Assembly (NCBI RefSeq): GCF_002632585.1
Contig: NZ_NIBV01000002.1
Location: 976,613-1,040,612 of the forward strand
DNA from: Xenorhabdus szentirmaii DSM 16338
GTDB lineage: Bacteria; Pseudomonadota; Gammaproteobacteria; Enterobacterales; Enterobacteriaceae
Reading direction: 5' to 3'
Length of the DNA stretch: 64,000 nt
Part shown: positions 18,555 through 29,300 of the stretch, one piece after another
How the letters are laid out: each line of letters opens with the position of its first letter
Numbering within the stretch: position 1 is the first letter of the stretch
Made by a program: the position numbers and the translations under genes
The notes under the pieces: model-generated
What the model was told of the DNA's origin: nothing
Databases searched by the model: none
The model's input: the letters and a program-made list of their open reading frames with translations, nothing else

Positions 18555-20018
18555 TTAAACCAAAAACAGGGTCGCCAAGCCCAGAAAAATAAAAAATCCA
18601 CCGGTATCGGTAATCGCCGTAATCATCACGCTGGAACCAATTGCGGGATCTCTTCCCAGTTTCATCATAATGAATGGGATCAACACGCCCATTAATGCGG
18701 CCATCAGCAAGTTCAGGACCATCGCCATTGCCATCACACAGCCCATCGCAAGCTCACCATAAAGCAGATAGGTGATGATACCCATGATGCCACCCCAGAT
18801 AATACCGTTGATAAATGCAACACCAAGCTCCCTTAATAGCAGATAAGAGAAACTGCCGGTTTGAATTTGATGAAGAGCGAGTGCGCGAACGATCATGGTA
18901 ATGGTCTGGTTTCCGGTATTACCGCCAATGCCCGCCACGATAGGCATCAGGGTTGCAAGAGCGACAAGTTGGGAAATGGTGTGTTCAAACAACCCAATGA
19001 CTCTTGATGCCACAAAAGCGGTACACAAATTTATGGCAAGCCATGCCCAACGGGTTTTAACTGTTTGCCCAACGGGGGCAAACACATCTTCTTCACGGCT
19101 CAGCCCTCCCATGCGGCGAATATTGGTGTCGGTTTCTTCACTTAAAGTATCGACGATATCTTCAACGGTCAGACGTCCCATCAAACGCCCGTTGCTGTCT
19201 ACCACCGCAGCCGAGATTAAATCGTAACGTTCAAATGCACTGGCCGCATCTTCACCTTTTTGTTCTGGTGAGAAAGTAACGGTGTCTGTGTTCATGACGT
19301 CGGACACTAATTTATCCGGTGCATTGATTAACAAAGTGGTAAGTGAAAGTTCTCCCTGAAGACGATTTTGACGATCAATAACAAAGATCTTATCGGTTGC
19401 CTCAGGAATAGAGCCTCGTGAGCGTAAAAAACGTTGAACGGTGCTGAGAGTGACATTTCCCCGTACCGTCACAAACTCAAAATCCATCATCTGGCCGATA
19501 CTGTCTTTATGGTACTGCAATACTTCACGAATGCGGTTGCGCTGGCTCGGCTCAAGATAAGTCAGTAAACGGCGAGTGGTGTCCTTGGGCAGATGTTCTG
19601 CAATGTAGGCCTGTTCATCCACATGTAATGTACCGATAGCGCGTAACAGTTCAACATCAGACATGTTTTTGATCAAGTGATCCCAGACCGGAATGGAGGC
19701 TTCGACCAAAACTTCACCGCGTTGATTAATATCAACCAGTTTCCATAACGCGAGACGTTCATCATAGGGCAGGGCTTCTAGAATGTCGGCAATATCCGCA
19801 GCATGAAGATTGAGCAAGAGCGCACTGACTTCTTCTATTTTTTCTAATAACGGGTCGTCATTGAGGGCGGATGAACTTTCGATTTGCTCCAATAATGTAT
19901 CGACAAATAGCTTGTCGTTTATGAAAATCGAGAGCAGGCGTTGACGGGCATACGCCAGTTTTTGGGAATATTGATTGGCCGCCGCCGCATTATCAGGTGT
20001 AAAGACCGGTTGTAGCAT
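18555..20018 (-). CDS. mgtE: Magnesium transporter MgtE
   Basis: MgtE is a homodimeric Mg2+ channel of the inner membrane, gated by cytoplasmic Mg2+. The 487-aa protein shows the N-terminal helical domain (LLNLHAADIADILEALPYDE), two CBS domains (FVIDRQNRLQGELSLTTLL and AAVVDSNGRLMGRLTVEDIV), the plug helix region, and five C-terminal membrane segments. These include the pore signature MPIVAGIGGNTGNQTITMIV and the last segment MITAITDTGGFFIFLGLATL. The start ATG (20018) is preceded by AAGG. It stands alone, with T6SS debris downstream and IS1 debris upstream. Confidence 0.95.
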   Translation of the reverse strand: MLQPVFTPDNAAAANQYSQKLAYARQRLLSIFINDKLFVDTLLEQIESSSALNDDPLLEKIEEVSALLLNLHAADIADILEALPYDERLALWKLVDINQRGEVLVEASIPVWDHLIKNMSDVELLRAIGTLHVDEQAYIAEHLPKDTTRRLLTYLEPSQRNRIREVLQYHKDSIGQMMDFEFVTVRGNVTLSTVQRFLRSRGSIPEATDKIFVIDRQNRLQGELSLTTLLINAPDKLVSDVMNTDTVTFSPEQKGEDAASAFERYDLISAAVVDSNGRLMGRLTVEDIVDTLSEETDTNIRRMGGLSREEDVFAPVGQTVKTRWAWLAINLCTAFVASRVIGLFEHTISQLVALATLMPIVAGIGGNTGNQTITMIVRALALHQIQTGSFSYLLLRELGVAFINGIIWGGIMGIITYLLYGELAMGCVMAMAMVLNLLMAALMGVLIPFIMMKLGRDPAIGSSVMITAITDTGGFFIFLGLATLFLV

Positions 20019-20157
20019 GATGAACCTTTAAGGCAGAAAATACAGGGCAAAATCGGATAAACGTAATATCAGATAAACACAATATCGAATTAACGCAATA
20101 ACATAACTGCGACAATATAACCCTAATGAGGTTGCGCATTCAATGCGTTGATTGATT

Positions 20158-20400
20158 CTAAATATAATATTCTCTTTCGATAAAAGTACCGATAATTTTG
20201 TCATGCATTTCTGGTGGTTATTTCTGGCAATTTTGAATAATCGGGTGCTTTACGCTTCAATCGCTTAATCCGATGACGTAGAGTCAGATTTTCACGCTCG
20301 ATATATTATGTGAAACTTTCCGATAAAATGCATATTCGTCGGTAATGGATTGTAAGAATTGAAATTATCTGCACACCAGAAAGCTGCGTTGAATCAATGA
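20158..20400 (-). pseudogene. IS1-family InsB remnant
   Basis: On the minus strand, pieces in different frames match the InsB C-terminal half: FWCADNFNSYNPLPTNMHFI (about 20384-20325), then YIERENLTLRHRIKRLKRKA after a stop (about 20310-20250), then MHDKIIGTFIEREYYI ending at the stop 20158-20160. At least two frameshifts and one internal stop show that it is dead. It lies between mgtE and the NRPS exporter gene and may mark a border of the NRPS island. Confidence 0.75.
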
Positions 20401-20625
20401 CGTCTGGCCGCTGTACAGCAGCGTTTCAATGTACCAATGATCAGTATCGCACGCAGGGTAAAACCATCCGGCTTATGTTCTATACGACCATGATCGCTAT
20501 CCGTGTTTGCGTTCTGATGTAATAAGCCCCGTAAAATCTTTCGTCGACAAATGGGTGGCGTTTTACAACTATCACAGGCCACAAGTGGCTTGAAAGGTAA
20601 AACGCCTGATGAAATCCCTGTAAAG
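20401..20625. other. Intergenic stretch downstream of the exporter gene
   Basis: About 225 nt with a 62-aa minus-strand frame (20394-20582) that I do not believe is a gene. It is not clearly IS1. No strong terminator for the exporter gene is visible. Confidence 0.3.
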
Positions 20626-22299
20626 TTATTGGGCCATTACCCCTTGCTCCTTATTGACAAGGAGTCGACCACTTTCCAGCTTGATACAATGATCGGCCAA
20701 GTGAAAGAAACGATCGTCATGGGTGATAGCCAGTACGGCTTTACCGCGCGCCGCCAATTCGGGTAATAATTCCTGATAGAATACCGTCTTAAACAGCGGG
20801 TCCTGATCAGCGGCCCATTCATCGAACAGATAGAATGGTCTGTCTTCCAGATAGGCAACCACCAGAGCAAGACGTTTTCGTTGTCCCTGTGACAAATCGC
20901 GAGTTGAGAAACAGCCATTTTCAATCTTTACCTTATTATCCAAATGCAGTTTAGCGAGTAATGCATTAGCACGTGCATCCAATGTTGAATCGGTATCGCC
21001 CAAACCTATCAATGTTTCGAAGAGATGGAAATCGGAGAAAACCGCCGAGAATAGTTGACGATAGTTGGCTCTGTTGTTGTCAGTGATCACTTGTCCATCA
21101 ACGGTAATTGTGCCGTTTTCTGGTGTATAGAGCCCGACCAGTAACTTGGCGAGAGTCGTTTTGCCACTGCCGTTACCGCCGATCAAAAAAGTAATTTCAC
21201 CTCGTTTTAGTTTTATATCGATTGGGCCGAGTTGGAATACCTCATCTTCCTGCTCCCGGTAATAACTGTGGGTAAGGCCAGACAGGTGCAATAAAGTCGC
21301 TTCACCGAATTCATTGGCAGAAATCTGCTGTGTAAATTGGTCTTGCTCATTCAGTTCTGATAATACATTTCCGATGCGATTCAGTGATACACGTGCCGCA
21401 TTCAGTGCTGGAATACTGTTTAACAAACCGTCTAAGGGCATCAACATAAACAGAAATATAATCACATAACCAGCGAGTGTCGTGACTTCAAGGCCCGGTA
21501 TTACTGCCGGGGCGAATATTACCAGCCCCAAAAACACATAGAATAAAAAGAGTATCCAGCCAGCACCAAAAGCATAAACACCGAAAGCGCGGGTGCGATG
21601 CTGGCGCACTGAGTCAATTTCATGACACAGGGAGTGAGTGAAGAAAGCCTGAGTACGTGAGAAGTGTAACTTTAATTCTTTTGCGCCAGAGAATAATGCG
21701 TTGAAATGGTTGAATAGGCGATCTTGTGCTTTGCCCGCTGCGTTGAATGAGTCAATCGCCTTGGTTCCGCCGAGGCTATAACCGAGTGAACCAATGATGA
21801 CTATAGCCAGCGCCAAGAAAAATACGGGCCACGACAACCAGGCCAGATAACTCAGGCAGCCCAAGACAATTGAACCCTGCATCACGATATTGGGCAGGGT
21901 GAAAAATAACAATGAGACATTGGTGGCATCGTCAGTGATGATGGATTGAGCGCGGGAGGCACCCAGTACCTCAATCTGGCGGAAGGGCGCACGGGCAACA
22001 CGTTCTGAGATGAGTTCGCGCATCTTTGCCATCGTATTCTGGCTCAGTTTAGCGAAAATCACGCCACTCAGTATGCGGCAGGCAATAGCCAGCACAGCCA
22101 GAATACCGAAATACCAAGCAAGCGAGGAATAACTATCGTTAGAGGTTGTCACTGCCTTATTGATTAATGTGATCAAAGAAACGCTGGAAATGCCATTGGC
22201 AATGCTGGCAAAAACGGCAATGGCAAGTGCCCAGCGTGAACGGTACAACAGTGAGAATAAAATCTGATGGGCCGATTGTTTAATGTTCGAAGTGTTCAT
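20626..22299 (-). CDS. Cyclic-peptide export ABC transporter (SyrD/PvdE family)
   Basis: The 557-aa protein fuses an N-terminal six-segment membrane domain (roughly residues 20-300, starting RSRWALAIAVFASIANGIS) to one ATPase domain. The ATPase shows Walker A GGNGSGKTT (about residue 373), signature LSQGQRKRL (about 465) and Walker B FYLFDEWAADQDP (about 490), followed by a TH-DDRF switch region. This is the layout of the cyclic peptide transporter family, whose members export NRPS products such as syringomycin or pyoverdine precursors into the periplasm. It lies directly downstream of the NRPS genes on the same strand and most likely exports their product or an intermediate. A terminator separates it from NRPS-B, so it may have its own promoter. 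Confidence 0.9.
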   Translation of the reverse strand: MNTSNIKQSAHQILFSLLYRSRWALAIAVFASIANGISSVSLITLINKAVTTSNDSYSSLAWYFGILAVLAIACRILSGVIFAKLSQNTMAKMRELISERVARAPFRQIEVLGASRAQSIITDDATNVSLLFFTLPNIVMQGSIVLGCLSYLAWLSWPVFFLALAIVIIGSLGYSLGGTKAIDSFNAAGKAQDRLFNHFNALFSGAKELKLHFSRTQAFFTHSLCHEIDSVRQHRTRAFGVYAFGAGWILFLFYVFLGLVIFAPAVIPGLEVTTLAGYVIIFLFMLMPLDGLLNSIPALNAARVSLNRIGNVLSELNEQDQFTQQISANEFGEATLLHLSGLTHSYYREQEDEVFQLGPIDIKLKRGEITFLIGGNGSGKTTLAKLLVGLYTPENGTITVDGQVITDNNRANYRQLFSAVFSDFHLFETLIGLGDTDSTLDARANALLAKLHLDNKVKIENGCFSTRDLSQGQRKRLALVVAYLEDRPFYLFDEWAADQDPLFKTVFYQELLPELAARGKAVLAITHDDRFFHLADHCIKLESGRLLVNKEQGVMAQ

Positions 22300-22441
22300 T
22301 TATAATCCATAAATGCTGTACGTAATCTGGCGTTAAACATAATGTATTCATCCCTTCTGGCGGGTGGCGCACTAAACCGCATCTAGTCCGGGAAAACAAA
22401 TTTCCATACCATGACACCTGAAAACCAGATTGATAAAGGGT

Positions 22442-22469
22442 GAGAAAATGCCAGCCCCGTAAGGCTGGC
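22442..22469 (-). terminator. Intrinsic terminator after NRPS-B
   Basis: On the minus strand GCCAGCC (22469-22463), a 6-nt loop and GGCTGGC (22456-22450) are followed by ATTTTCTC, 25 nt after the NRPS-B stop codon. It should end most NRPS transcripts before the exporter gene. Confidence 0.7.
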
Positions 22470-22493
22470 TTAAGGTAACAAAATTTGGTTACT

Positions 22494-23329
22494 CTACTTC
22501 ATAAACCAGCCCCCGAAATTAGTGCTGACATAATCCAATTTTTCCCACAGTAAAGTGGCAAGCTGATTAACTTGTGGGCTAGACAGCATAGTCATGTGAT
22601 TACCAGGTGCGGTTATTGTACTTAGCTGGGTCACATGCCTGCGCCCCATTTTCTCGTGAGCTTCTGTTTCATCAATATCTCCTTCTTTGGCATTAATCAG
22701 ATGAACAAGTCCCTTATAACGGGTATGTGGTGTATAACTCGTGTTCAGATTGGCTTGCATAACTTGGACAATCCCTTGCAACAGCGATGTATTCGCATCC
22801 CCTGGGAAAATGCCCGCATTCACCAGGGCTTGAAACAGGGTGCGAATTTGTTCGTCCGGTTCCTGATTTTCGAAGTCTTGGCTGGTAAACGGTAATGGCT
22901 GAGTCAGCATCATGTTGTAGATATCGATCAACTTCATCAGCGTTTCAATCCGGCCGACAGCTTTAGGAACACTATCCTGCGGATCAGGGGCACTGGTATC
23001 AACAAGTATGAGATCGGTGACCTGTTCTCCTTGCGCCTGTAGTTGCAACGCGATCTCAAAGGCTATCCAACCACCGAAGGAATGTCCCAGCAAGTGATAG
23101 GGGCCATGAGGCTGTGTCTGACGGATTGCCTGAATATAAGCGTGAGCCGAACTTTCGACGCTAATATAAGGGGGAAGATGCGCATCTATCAGGCCACGAG
23201 ACTGCAAAGCGTGTACAGGTAACTTCGGTGGAAGGGACAATGCCAATCCGATAAAACCGGAAGCGTTGGCACCTGCTCCAGGAATACAGAAAAGTGGCGG
23301 AATAGACTTGTCCCCATTTTGGATGACAA
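22494..23329 (-). other. Thioesterase domain 2 of NRPS-B
   Basis: Second domain starting IPPLFCIPGAGANASGF, with nucleophile motif GHSFGG (about residue 6868; 23070-23092) and late candidate His in APGNHMTML. Both serines are present, so neither domain is obviously dead. The second may share release or edit stalled chains. Confidence 0.88.
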
Positions 23330-26300
23330 TATTCGGGGTGTAGGTTGTGGGCAACAAGTGCTCAGTGATCAAATCAGCCAATTGGCCGAGCAAAGGCTGT
23401 TGCATGATGGAGTTATGAGTCCCGCCAATAGAATGAAGTACGGAATTCTCTCCAACAATATTGCGCCAGCCCCGCCAAGAGTCATATTCAGCAGGTAAAT
23501 TATCTGCTGTATATAGATGGATGGATAAAGATGAAGCGGGAGCAATATATTTTTGACCAAATTGTAAAATGGCTCTCTGAGTATAAATACGAAGGAGGAT
23601 ATCCGCTTTTGTAATACCGGTTGGTAACCATTGGTGTTCTTCACAAAAGGTGAGGAGTTTGTCCATGTCATTGAAGTCATAAAGCTTATCCAAATCATGT
23701 TTATCAATAACATCGATATGATCACGCAGATATTCAATAATCGTATTGATATCTTTCTGCGTATCATTTACAGATTTATTGGCATCAATATTATGTCCAC
23801 TTTCAGTACCAATTTTGAGTCCGCTTAAATTGTAGGAATCGATCATACCAAGGTATTTGACTTCTTCACCGTGGCTAATCAGCTGCAAGGCCATCTCGTA
23901 AACAATGACACCCCCAATTGACCAACCTGCGAGATGATAGGGGCCGTGGGGTTGAACCCGACGAATGGCTTGAACATGGTAAGCGGCAAGCTCTTCAATG
24001 GAAGTCGGAGGCTTCTCTAGGGTATGGAGGCCTAGTGCCTGTAACCCATAGACAGGACGTTCCGGCGGCAGCAAAGTCGCCAGTAGTGAATAAACCAACG
24101 GGTCACCTGTGGTTTCGTGTACCAGGAATAATGGTGATAAGCTGCCTTTAGGGCTTAACGGCACAGGATTTGCGTCAAAAGGTGAACTTGGTTTGTTTGA
24201 CTTGTCGTTAATCGCCAGCGCCAAATCACATAATGTTGGATGAGAGAATAAAGTAGCCAACGACACTTCCATGCCTTGCTCACTTATGCAGTTCAGCAAT
24301 TGCACAGCTAACAACGAATGACCACCTGACTCAAAGAAATTGTCATGGCGTCCGACACGTTCCAGCCCCAGCAGCTCCTGCCAGATCTGCGCCAGCATGG
24401 TTTCAACCTCACCCTGAGGAGGTACATAGCCCTGTACCACAATGGCTGACTGCTCAGGGGCGGGCAGTGCCTTGCGATCGAGCTTGCCGTTCGGCGTCAG
24501 TGGGAAGGCTTCCAGCATCACAAAGGCGCTGGGCAGCATATAATCGGCCAGATGTTGCGCCAGTTGCTGACGCAGTGCAGCCGGCACGAGTTCAGTACCG
24601 GGCTGAGGGAGCAGATAAGCTACCAGACGGGTATCGCCCGGGATGTCTTCGCGGGCGATGACAACAGCGTCGCGCACTTCAGAGCACTGGGCAAGGCGTG
24701 CCTCAATTTCCCCCAGTTCAATGCGGAAACCGCGCAGCTTGACCTGAAAATCATTGCGGCCCAGATATTCAATATTGCCATCCGGCAGCCAGCGGCCGAG
24801 GTCACCGGTTTTATACAGGCGTGAGCCGGGCGTAGTGGAGAAGGGGTCAGGGATAAAACGCGCTGTGGTCAACGCTGGCTGGTTAAGGTAACCGCGGGCC
24901 ACACCGGCCCCGCCGATATAAAGCTCGCCGGTCACGCCAAGGGGCACCGGCTGGCCGTGGGGATCAAGAAGATAGGCATGCAGGTCAGGCAACGGCTGAC
25001 CAACCAGGCTGCCCCGTCCCCCGCTGATATCATCCCCGGTGAGTTCCCGATAGGTGGCATGGACGGTGATTTCGGTGATGCCGTACATATTGACCAGCCG
25101 GGTCTGGCTGATCGGGTTATTGGCGATCCACGGTGCCAGCGAAGGCAATTCCAGTGCCTCCCCGCCGAAGATAATGCAGCGCAGGGCGTGGGCGGTGTCA
25201 TCCTGGGCCGGGATAAGCTGGCGGAATGCACTCGGTGTCTGGTTCAGCACTGTCACGCGTTCGTCACACAGCAGGGCATAGAATGCCTGTGGCGAGCGGG
25301 CACAGGCTGCGGGGACGATAACCAGCCGGCCACCGTAAGCCAGGGCCCCCCACAGTTCCCATACTGAGAAATCAAAAGCAAAAGAGTGGAACAGGGTCCA
25401 GACATCATGATGGCTGAACCGGAAATAATCCTGCGTGGCCGCTAACAGGCGGAGGATGTTGGCATGTTCCACCATCACCCCTTTGGGCTGGCCGGTGGAG
25501 CCGGAAGTGTAAATCACGTACGCCAGATGGCGTGAGGTTACTCCCCTTGCCCGGCTGTCAGGGTTGCTGTCCGGCGCTCCGTCAAGGGCGGACGGTGAGC
25601 GGGCATCAAGCACCACTGTCGGCAGGTGGCTGTCCAGCGTTTCGGCCAGCACGGACTGGGTGAGCAGGGCCACCGGGGCCGCATCACTGAGCATATAGGC
25701 CAGCCGTTCGGCCGGGTAGGCCGGATCGAGCGGCAGGTAGGCGGCTCCGGCTTTCAGAATGCCCAGCAAACCGACCACCATCTCCAGGCTGCGCTCAACG
25801 CAAATGGCGACCCGGTCATCCGGCTGTACACCCAAGGTCAGCAGGTGGTGGGCCAGCCGGTTGGCGCGGCGGTTCAGTTCACCATAACTGAGGGACTGAC
25901 CTGCACACACCACGGCGATGGCATCAGGCGCCAACATGGCCTGTTGCTCAAACAGTTCATGGATCAGGGCTTCCTGCGGGAAGTCGGTTTGGGGAGCGTT
26001 GAAATCAACCAATAACTGCTGGCGTTCGGCGGCAGGCAGGATTGGCAGGCTCAAAACAAGTCGCTGGGGGTCGTTAGCCAGAGCTTCAACCAAGCCGCTG
26101 ATAGCAGTAATCAGGTAGTTAGCCAGCCGGGTGGGATCAATTCCCGAGACGCTCTGAGTGACTAGGCTAAAGTCTTCCCCTAAGTCATCCACTGAGAGGG
26201 TCAATGGATAGTTTGTGCGTTCTTCTGCTGTCAGCATACGCATGCCGTTCCAAACTTTAGCATCGGCCGCCCCTGAATGACTATGGCGGTAATTAAGCAG

Positions 26301-29300
26301 GGCACTGAACAATGGCATGGGGGGTGTCACACCGCTACAGCGAATAGCCAGCGCCAGAGGAGCTTGTTCATGTTCCAGTAGCGCCATTAGGTCCTGGTAA
26401 GTGGCCTGTATCACTTCCAGTACACTGATGCCCGCAAGGGATATCCGTACTGGCAGGGTATTGATAAACATTCCCATTACCTGATCAGCACCGGCATAGC
26501 CTTGCAACCGGCCGAGCAGCACAGAGCCGAAGACCACGTCATCACGACCGCTGGTCTGCGCCAGCACCTGAGCCCAGGCAACATGGAACAGCACACCCGG
26601 GTTGATGCCCAGACGGCGGGCCTGACTTCGGATCGCCCGTGCCAGCGTGGTATCCAGCTTCAAATAGGTTTCGGCCACATCTTTACCATCGCCCTGCACA
26701 TTAAGCAGGCCAAAAGGTGCCGTTGGTGCATCAATATCGGCGAGCCGGGCACGGAAGTAGTCTTCATGCACGGAAGCTGGCACGTTCAGTGTCTGGGCAA
26801 TAAAGTTGCGATACGGCAGGGGTACAGGGAGAAGCTCTGCACGTTCTTGCAACAGCAAGTTGATTTCAGAAACGATCAGCTCCAATGTCATATGATCGCT
26901 GATCATATGATGGAAACTCAGTGCCAGCAGCCATTCATGATTAGCCGGATCATGGGCGATGTCAGCGGAGAACAACGGCGCCTGATTCAGATTCAAGCGG
27001 CGTTGATGCGGGTCAGTGTAAGCCTGCAACTGAGCCAACACGTTCCCTTCCAACACATTGTCCTTTGACGTGGGGACAAAGGTGTTCACCGGTAATGACG
27101 CCTGACGCCAAACAACTTGAACAGGCTGAGTCAGTCCCTGCCAGCAAATAGCGGTGCGCAAGATATCGTGGCGGTTGATCACCCGTTGCAAGGCACTGAG
27201 GAAAGCATCAAGGCGCTCGCGGGTATCAAAGGCCACTAGGCTGCATAACAGATAAGCATCCCCCTGTTCCTGCAACCGATGGTGGAACAGAATGCCTTCC
27301 TGCAGCGGGGCGAGAGGGTAGATATCCTGCACATTGGCCGTGCCGCCGGGAACGGTGCCGACAATGGTATCGATTTCCGCCTGAGACAGCGTCACCAACG
27401 GCAGCAGGTCAGGGGTAAGGGTAGTGCAATCTTCGGTAATGCGATTAGGCGGTACAACGAAGGCCGGTTTACCCTGATGGGCTTGTATCATCTGAGCCAT
27501 CTCGGTGAGTACGGGGGTGGAGAAAACGTTACGTACATCAAGCAACCAGCCAGCATTACGCAATCGTTCAATCAGGCTGACCGCCATCAGTGAATGACCT
27601 CCCAGTTCGAAAAAGTGATCATGGCGGCTGACGCTCTCCAGCCCCAGCAAATCTTGCCAGATCAGCGCCAGCGCGGTTTCCAATGTACCTTCTGGCGCTG
27701 CATAGACACGTGTTGCTACAGCAGATTGGTCAGGGGCCGGCAGTGCCTGACGATCGAGTTTGCCGTTAGGCGTCAGCGGGAAAGTTTCCAACATCACAAA
27801 GGCGCTGGGGATCATGTATTCAGCCAGTTGCTGCGCAAGCTGTTGGCGCAGTTCAGCCGGCACCAGTTCAACGCCGGATTGCGGCTGGAGATAGGCCACC
27901 AGACGTTTTTCTCCGGGAATGTCTTCGCGGGCGATAACAACCGCTTCGCGCACTCCGGGGCATTGGGCGAGGCGTGTCTCGATTTCACCGAGCTCAATGC
28001 GGAAACCACGCAGCTTGACCTGAAAGTCGTTGCGGCCCAGGTACTCGATATTGCCATCCGGCAGCCAGCGGCCGATATCACCCGTCTTGTACAGCCGGGC
28101 ATCGGGTTCTGTTGAGAATGGATCAGGTATAAATCGTTCTGCCGTCAGTGCTGGACGATCAAGATAACCGCGGGTAACACCCACCCCGCCGATATGGATT
28201 TCACCCGCCACGCCAATCGGCACAGCCTGATCCTGCGCATCCAGAATATAGATCTGAGTATTGGCGATTGGCCGGCCGATAGGGACATTGAACAAGTCGT
28301 GGGACATGACCTGATAAACCGAGGCCCATACTGTCGCCTCTGTCGGTCCATACTCGTTATAGAGAGCAATAGGTAACCCTAACTGTTCAATTCGGGTATG
28401 AAGCTCAGGCAGGCAACGTTCACCCGCTACAATGAGGGCTCGGAGGGATGCCATATCTTCTTTATTGGCGAGTTGCAACAGACTGAGAGCCAAAGAGGGC
28501 ACACATAATAGGCAACTGATGGCATTCTGGTGCAGAGCCTGCAAAATGGCGGTAGGGTTGACAGTAATTTCTTGTTCTGGAAGGTATAAACTTCCTCCGC
28601 GCGTGAGTGTACCGAAGATACTGGCGAGGGAGCTGTCAAAGGCGATTGAAGACAAGAGTAAAAGCCGTTCGAAATGCGGATACGTCAATTGTCGGGCATA
28701 AGTGGATGCAATGATGTTCCTGTGTTCAACCATGACCCCTTTAGGATGTCCCGTCGAACCAGAGGTGTAGATGACATATGCCAAGTGGCGTGAGGTTAAT
28801 CCCAGTGTATGAGTATCAGGATTACTCTCTGCATAAGCGCCAAAAACTGAGATGTCGAGCAGCACAGCAGGCAGGCTGCTGCCCAGCGTTTCGATCAGGG
28901 CTGATTGGGTAAGCAGAGCAACCGGCCCAGCATCGTTGAGTATGTAGGCCAGCCTTTCGGATGGGTAGGCCGGATCCAATGGCACATAAGCTGCACCAGC
29001 CTTGAGAATGCCCAGTAAGCCCACCATCATCTCCAGGCTGCGTTCAACGCAGATGGCGACGCGATCATCCGGCTGCACACCCAGGGCAATCAGGTGATGG
29101 GCCAGCCGGTTGGCGCGGCGGTTCAGCTCACCGTAGCTGAGTGTACACTCTTTAAACACCACCGCGATGGCATCCGGGGTCCGGGCCGCCTGTTGTTCGA
29201 ACAGCTCGTGTATCAGGGTGGCCTGCGGGAAATCCGCCCGTGTGGCGTTGAAATCGACCAATATCTGTTGACGTTCAGCAGCAGGCAGAACCGGCAGGCT

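Noticed and set aside
20394-20582. 62-aa minus-strand frame beside the IS1 remnant
   Set aside because: No ribosome-binding site or family match; probably chance frame in degraded DNA.
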